A DNA stretch of 64,000 nt from assembly GCA_963970005.1 (NCBI GenBank), contig CAXAMN010006624.1:138285-202284 (forward strand). The letters run 5' to 3'. Positions 62,201 through 64,000 of this stretch are shown one piece after another. Numbering within the stretch: the stretch's first letter is position 1; each line of letters starts with the position of its first letter. The position numbers and the translations under genes were made by a program. Origin of the DNA: Durusdinium trenchii (taxonomy: Eukaryota; Sar; Dinophyceae; Suessiales; Symbiodiniaceae). The notes under the pieces are model-generated. The model saw only the letters and a list, made by a program, of their open reading frames with translations, made no database searches and was not told where the DNA came from.

Positions 62201-64000
62201 GAGAAGCTGGGAGAGGACTGAGACCATCATGAATCATGCGAAAGACGAGAGCAAATCGCCCCTACTTGCCTAACTAGCCCTATCTTGCCCTATACTAGTG
62301 TCAGACAAGAATGAATAGGTGAATAGGTCTCAAAACAACAGTTCCTGATGATGTCTCTTTAATGGGCAGTCAACCCTTCTCAAATGAGGCATGTTGGTCA
62401 CCAGCTTGGGTTCTCGTCCCCACGGCGACCTCTCCAAGAACGGCGACCTCCATACGTCGAAGGCTTCACCCTAAGGGTCCCGGACCCAAATCGGATGCCC
62501 CCCAGGCAACGACCGGTGAAGGAACCGACTCCCGGTGGCTTCGAAGGTTTCATCCGAAAAGCCCGGCGGGCCTGCGGGTATGAAGTACCAAAAACAGAGA
62601 CATACCAAGATCCATTTAGTGACCAATGTTACCACGAAAGGAAACTCATCTGGCGCCAGCATAGAACCCCCACAGAGAAACCTCTTGTGACTCTTGTGAC
62701 CAAAAACGACCTGCGCATCTCTGGTGACCCGCCCAAAAGGGTTCGAGAATCAAACCGTGATTAAACAAGGTCGGCTTCATGGATCCAAATATTTTCCATG
62801 AAAGGGAGAGTCCCCTCCCAATACAGTTACAGTAGGATGATGTAGGATGAATGTTTTTGGAAATTCCTCGTTTCACGAGGCAAGAACCTTTAGCTTTCCA
62901 AACTTGTTACGTCCGTTCCGCGCCGTCCCGAAACCTTCCACCTATCGTGGTTCACATGTTTCACACGGGTTTCGCCGGGGTCCTTGGCCGAAATCACGTC
63001 TGCCAAGGCGCTCAAGGAGCCTTGGGAGGTTTGGACTGGACGAAGGGGTTGGACAGAGTTGGATGACTCACATAGACGTGGATCCGACTTTGTTCGTACA
63101 GAATTGGACCACCCTGCCAAACATGTGCTTGTACCATCTTGTACCCAGTCTGAGGTACGAACTGAGACTCCAGGTATACCAAGGGTGGTTGACCAGTTTC
63201 GGTGGGTCTTGGGCAATTGGATGCGGCTGAGATTTTCACAGGGCGTCTATTTGCCACCACCTTTATGGTGTCCCATGGAGTGAGTATAAGTGAGTCATGT
63301 TTATCCCACATAGAAATGGCCAAGACCAAGGCCTCACTGCAAGATGATGAGGGTGAGGGTGCAAACGCCCCGAGGGCAGCGATCCAAGAAGTAGATCGCT
63401 TGAAGGGCGGATTGTTCTGTCTCAGGGTCCTGCTGCTGTATCTGATGTCCCTTGAAGTTGATTTTTGTTGGAAAGAAATCGCACAAATTGTAACATGCCA
63501 ACTGGATGTTTGGGGGAAGGGCCTGCGAAAGCAATGCAGTATTTTTTGGATGCGCCGCGTTGAAATGATCAGCACTCTAAGATGTACTTATACCCCAGTA
63601 GTACTGCTCAAGAACCCTTAGGTCTCGACTCCTTCCTCGACTCCTTCCTTCACCGGTCTCGGTTCCATCGCAGCCGAAGCGTCGGTTGATGTGTTGCGCT
63701 TCTCGACGACGCTCCCCCACAGCCTGTGCAGGAGGTCAAGTGATGTGGTCGGTTGGCCAGTGGGAACAAGAACAGCAAAAGCTGAAAATAGGAAGAACTA
63801 GAGTCCCCGGCTTGGGGTGTCTATTAGTAGCCCCGAAAAAAGGTTAAGGGTGATAGTGACCATTAACCACCCCTTAGTGGTAGGAGGCTCTGGTCAATGG
63901 CAAACAGCATGACTAAATGGCTTGCAAGCTTTGTGATCACATTGTGTTAGTAAGACACATAACAAGCAGTGGTCACGATGAACTTGAGCAGTATACAGTA
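62201..64000. other. Probable kinesin intron or upstream DNA
   Basis: No further motor exon was found. A plus-strand frame starting at 63316 ('MAKTKASLQDDEGEGANAPR') and a minus-strand frame over the same bases are both protein-like, and neither has a known motif. A family C copy lies at 63085-63179. Confidence 0.4.

Noticed and set aside
63316..63621. Plus-strand ORF starting MAKTKASLQDDEGEG
   Set aside because: It is protein-like but has no motif or splice support, and the minus strand is equally open. Not called.
1..64000. Dinoflagellate spliced-leader gene or relict, rRNA, tRNA, CRISPR array
   Set aside because: I looked for the conserved leader core, tRNA-like cloverleaf blocks and regularly spaced repeats, and found none that stands up.

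Overview
This window looks like nuclear DNA of a dinoflagellate, most likely a Symbiodiniaceae-type alga. The grounds are: many small exons that each carry one pentatricopeptide (PPR) motif of the dinoflagellate 'AAISACEKG..W..AL' style; introns that seem to use GC and GA as well as GT donors; 21-nt minisatellites scattered through non-coding DNA; and a giant multi-exon gene of a type I recall from Symbiodiniaceae predicted proteomes. All family assignments are by eye. Nothing bacterial, no rRNA or tRNA gene, no CRISPR array and no spliced-leader gene was seen. Every coding segment I can support reads on the minus strand, so transcription runs from the right end to the left.

Layout from left to right: (1) 1-19.6 kb, about fifteen minus-strand PPR exons separated by 0.2-3.3 kb of repeat-rich non-coding DNA. 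Two exons of a non-PPR helical-repeat protein lie at 16.0-17.1 kb. (2) 20.3-38.2 kb, one very large minus-strand gene in which I can place about 30 exons. It encodes, in order: an unrecognised N-terminal part, a charged lysine/alanine-rich segment, a module with methyltransferase-like motifs, coiled-coil and low-complexity linkers, and a module that resembles a DDE transposase of the CMC/Tnp2 kind. (3) 39.3-40.2 kb, a two-exon CCCH zinc-finger gene. (4) 41.5-50.2 kb, a second PPR exon cluster. (5) 50.2-64 kb, mostly repeats, with one kinesin motor-domain exon at 62 kb.

The non-coding DNA is structured. I see two families of palindromic MITE-like elements, a 171-bp hAT-like hairpin with an 8-bp target-site duplication and a damaged relative, a dispersed element of about 100 bp, perfect and decayed tandem repeats, and an AT-rich island of about 800 bp.

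How the genes relate: PPR proteins normally bind organellar RNA, and the CCCH protein may also bind RNA, so both would be post-transcriptional regulators. The giant gene looks element-like (methyltransferase-like plus transposase-like) and lies between the PPR clusters on the same strand. Exon ends were set by AG/GT (or GC/GA) signals and phase matching by hand; ends given as approximate in an entry should be read as within about 30 bp.
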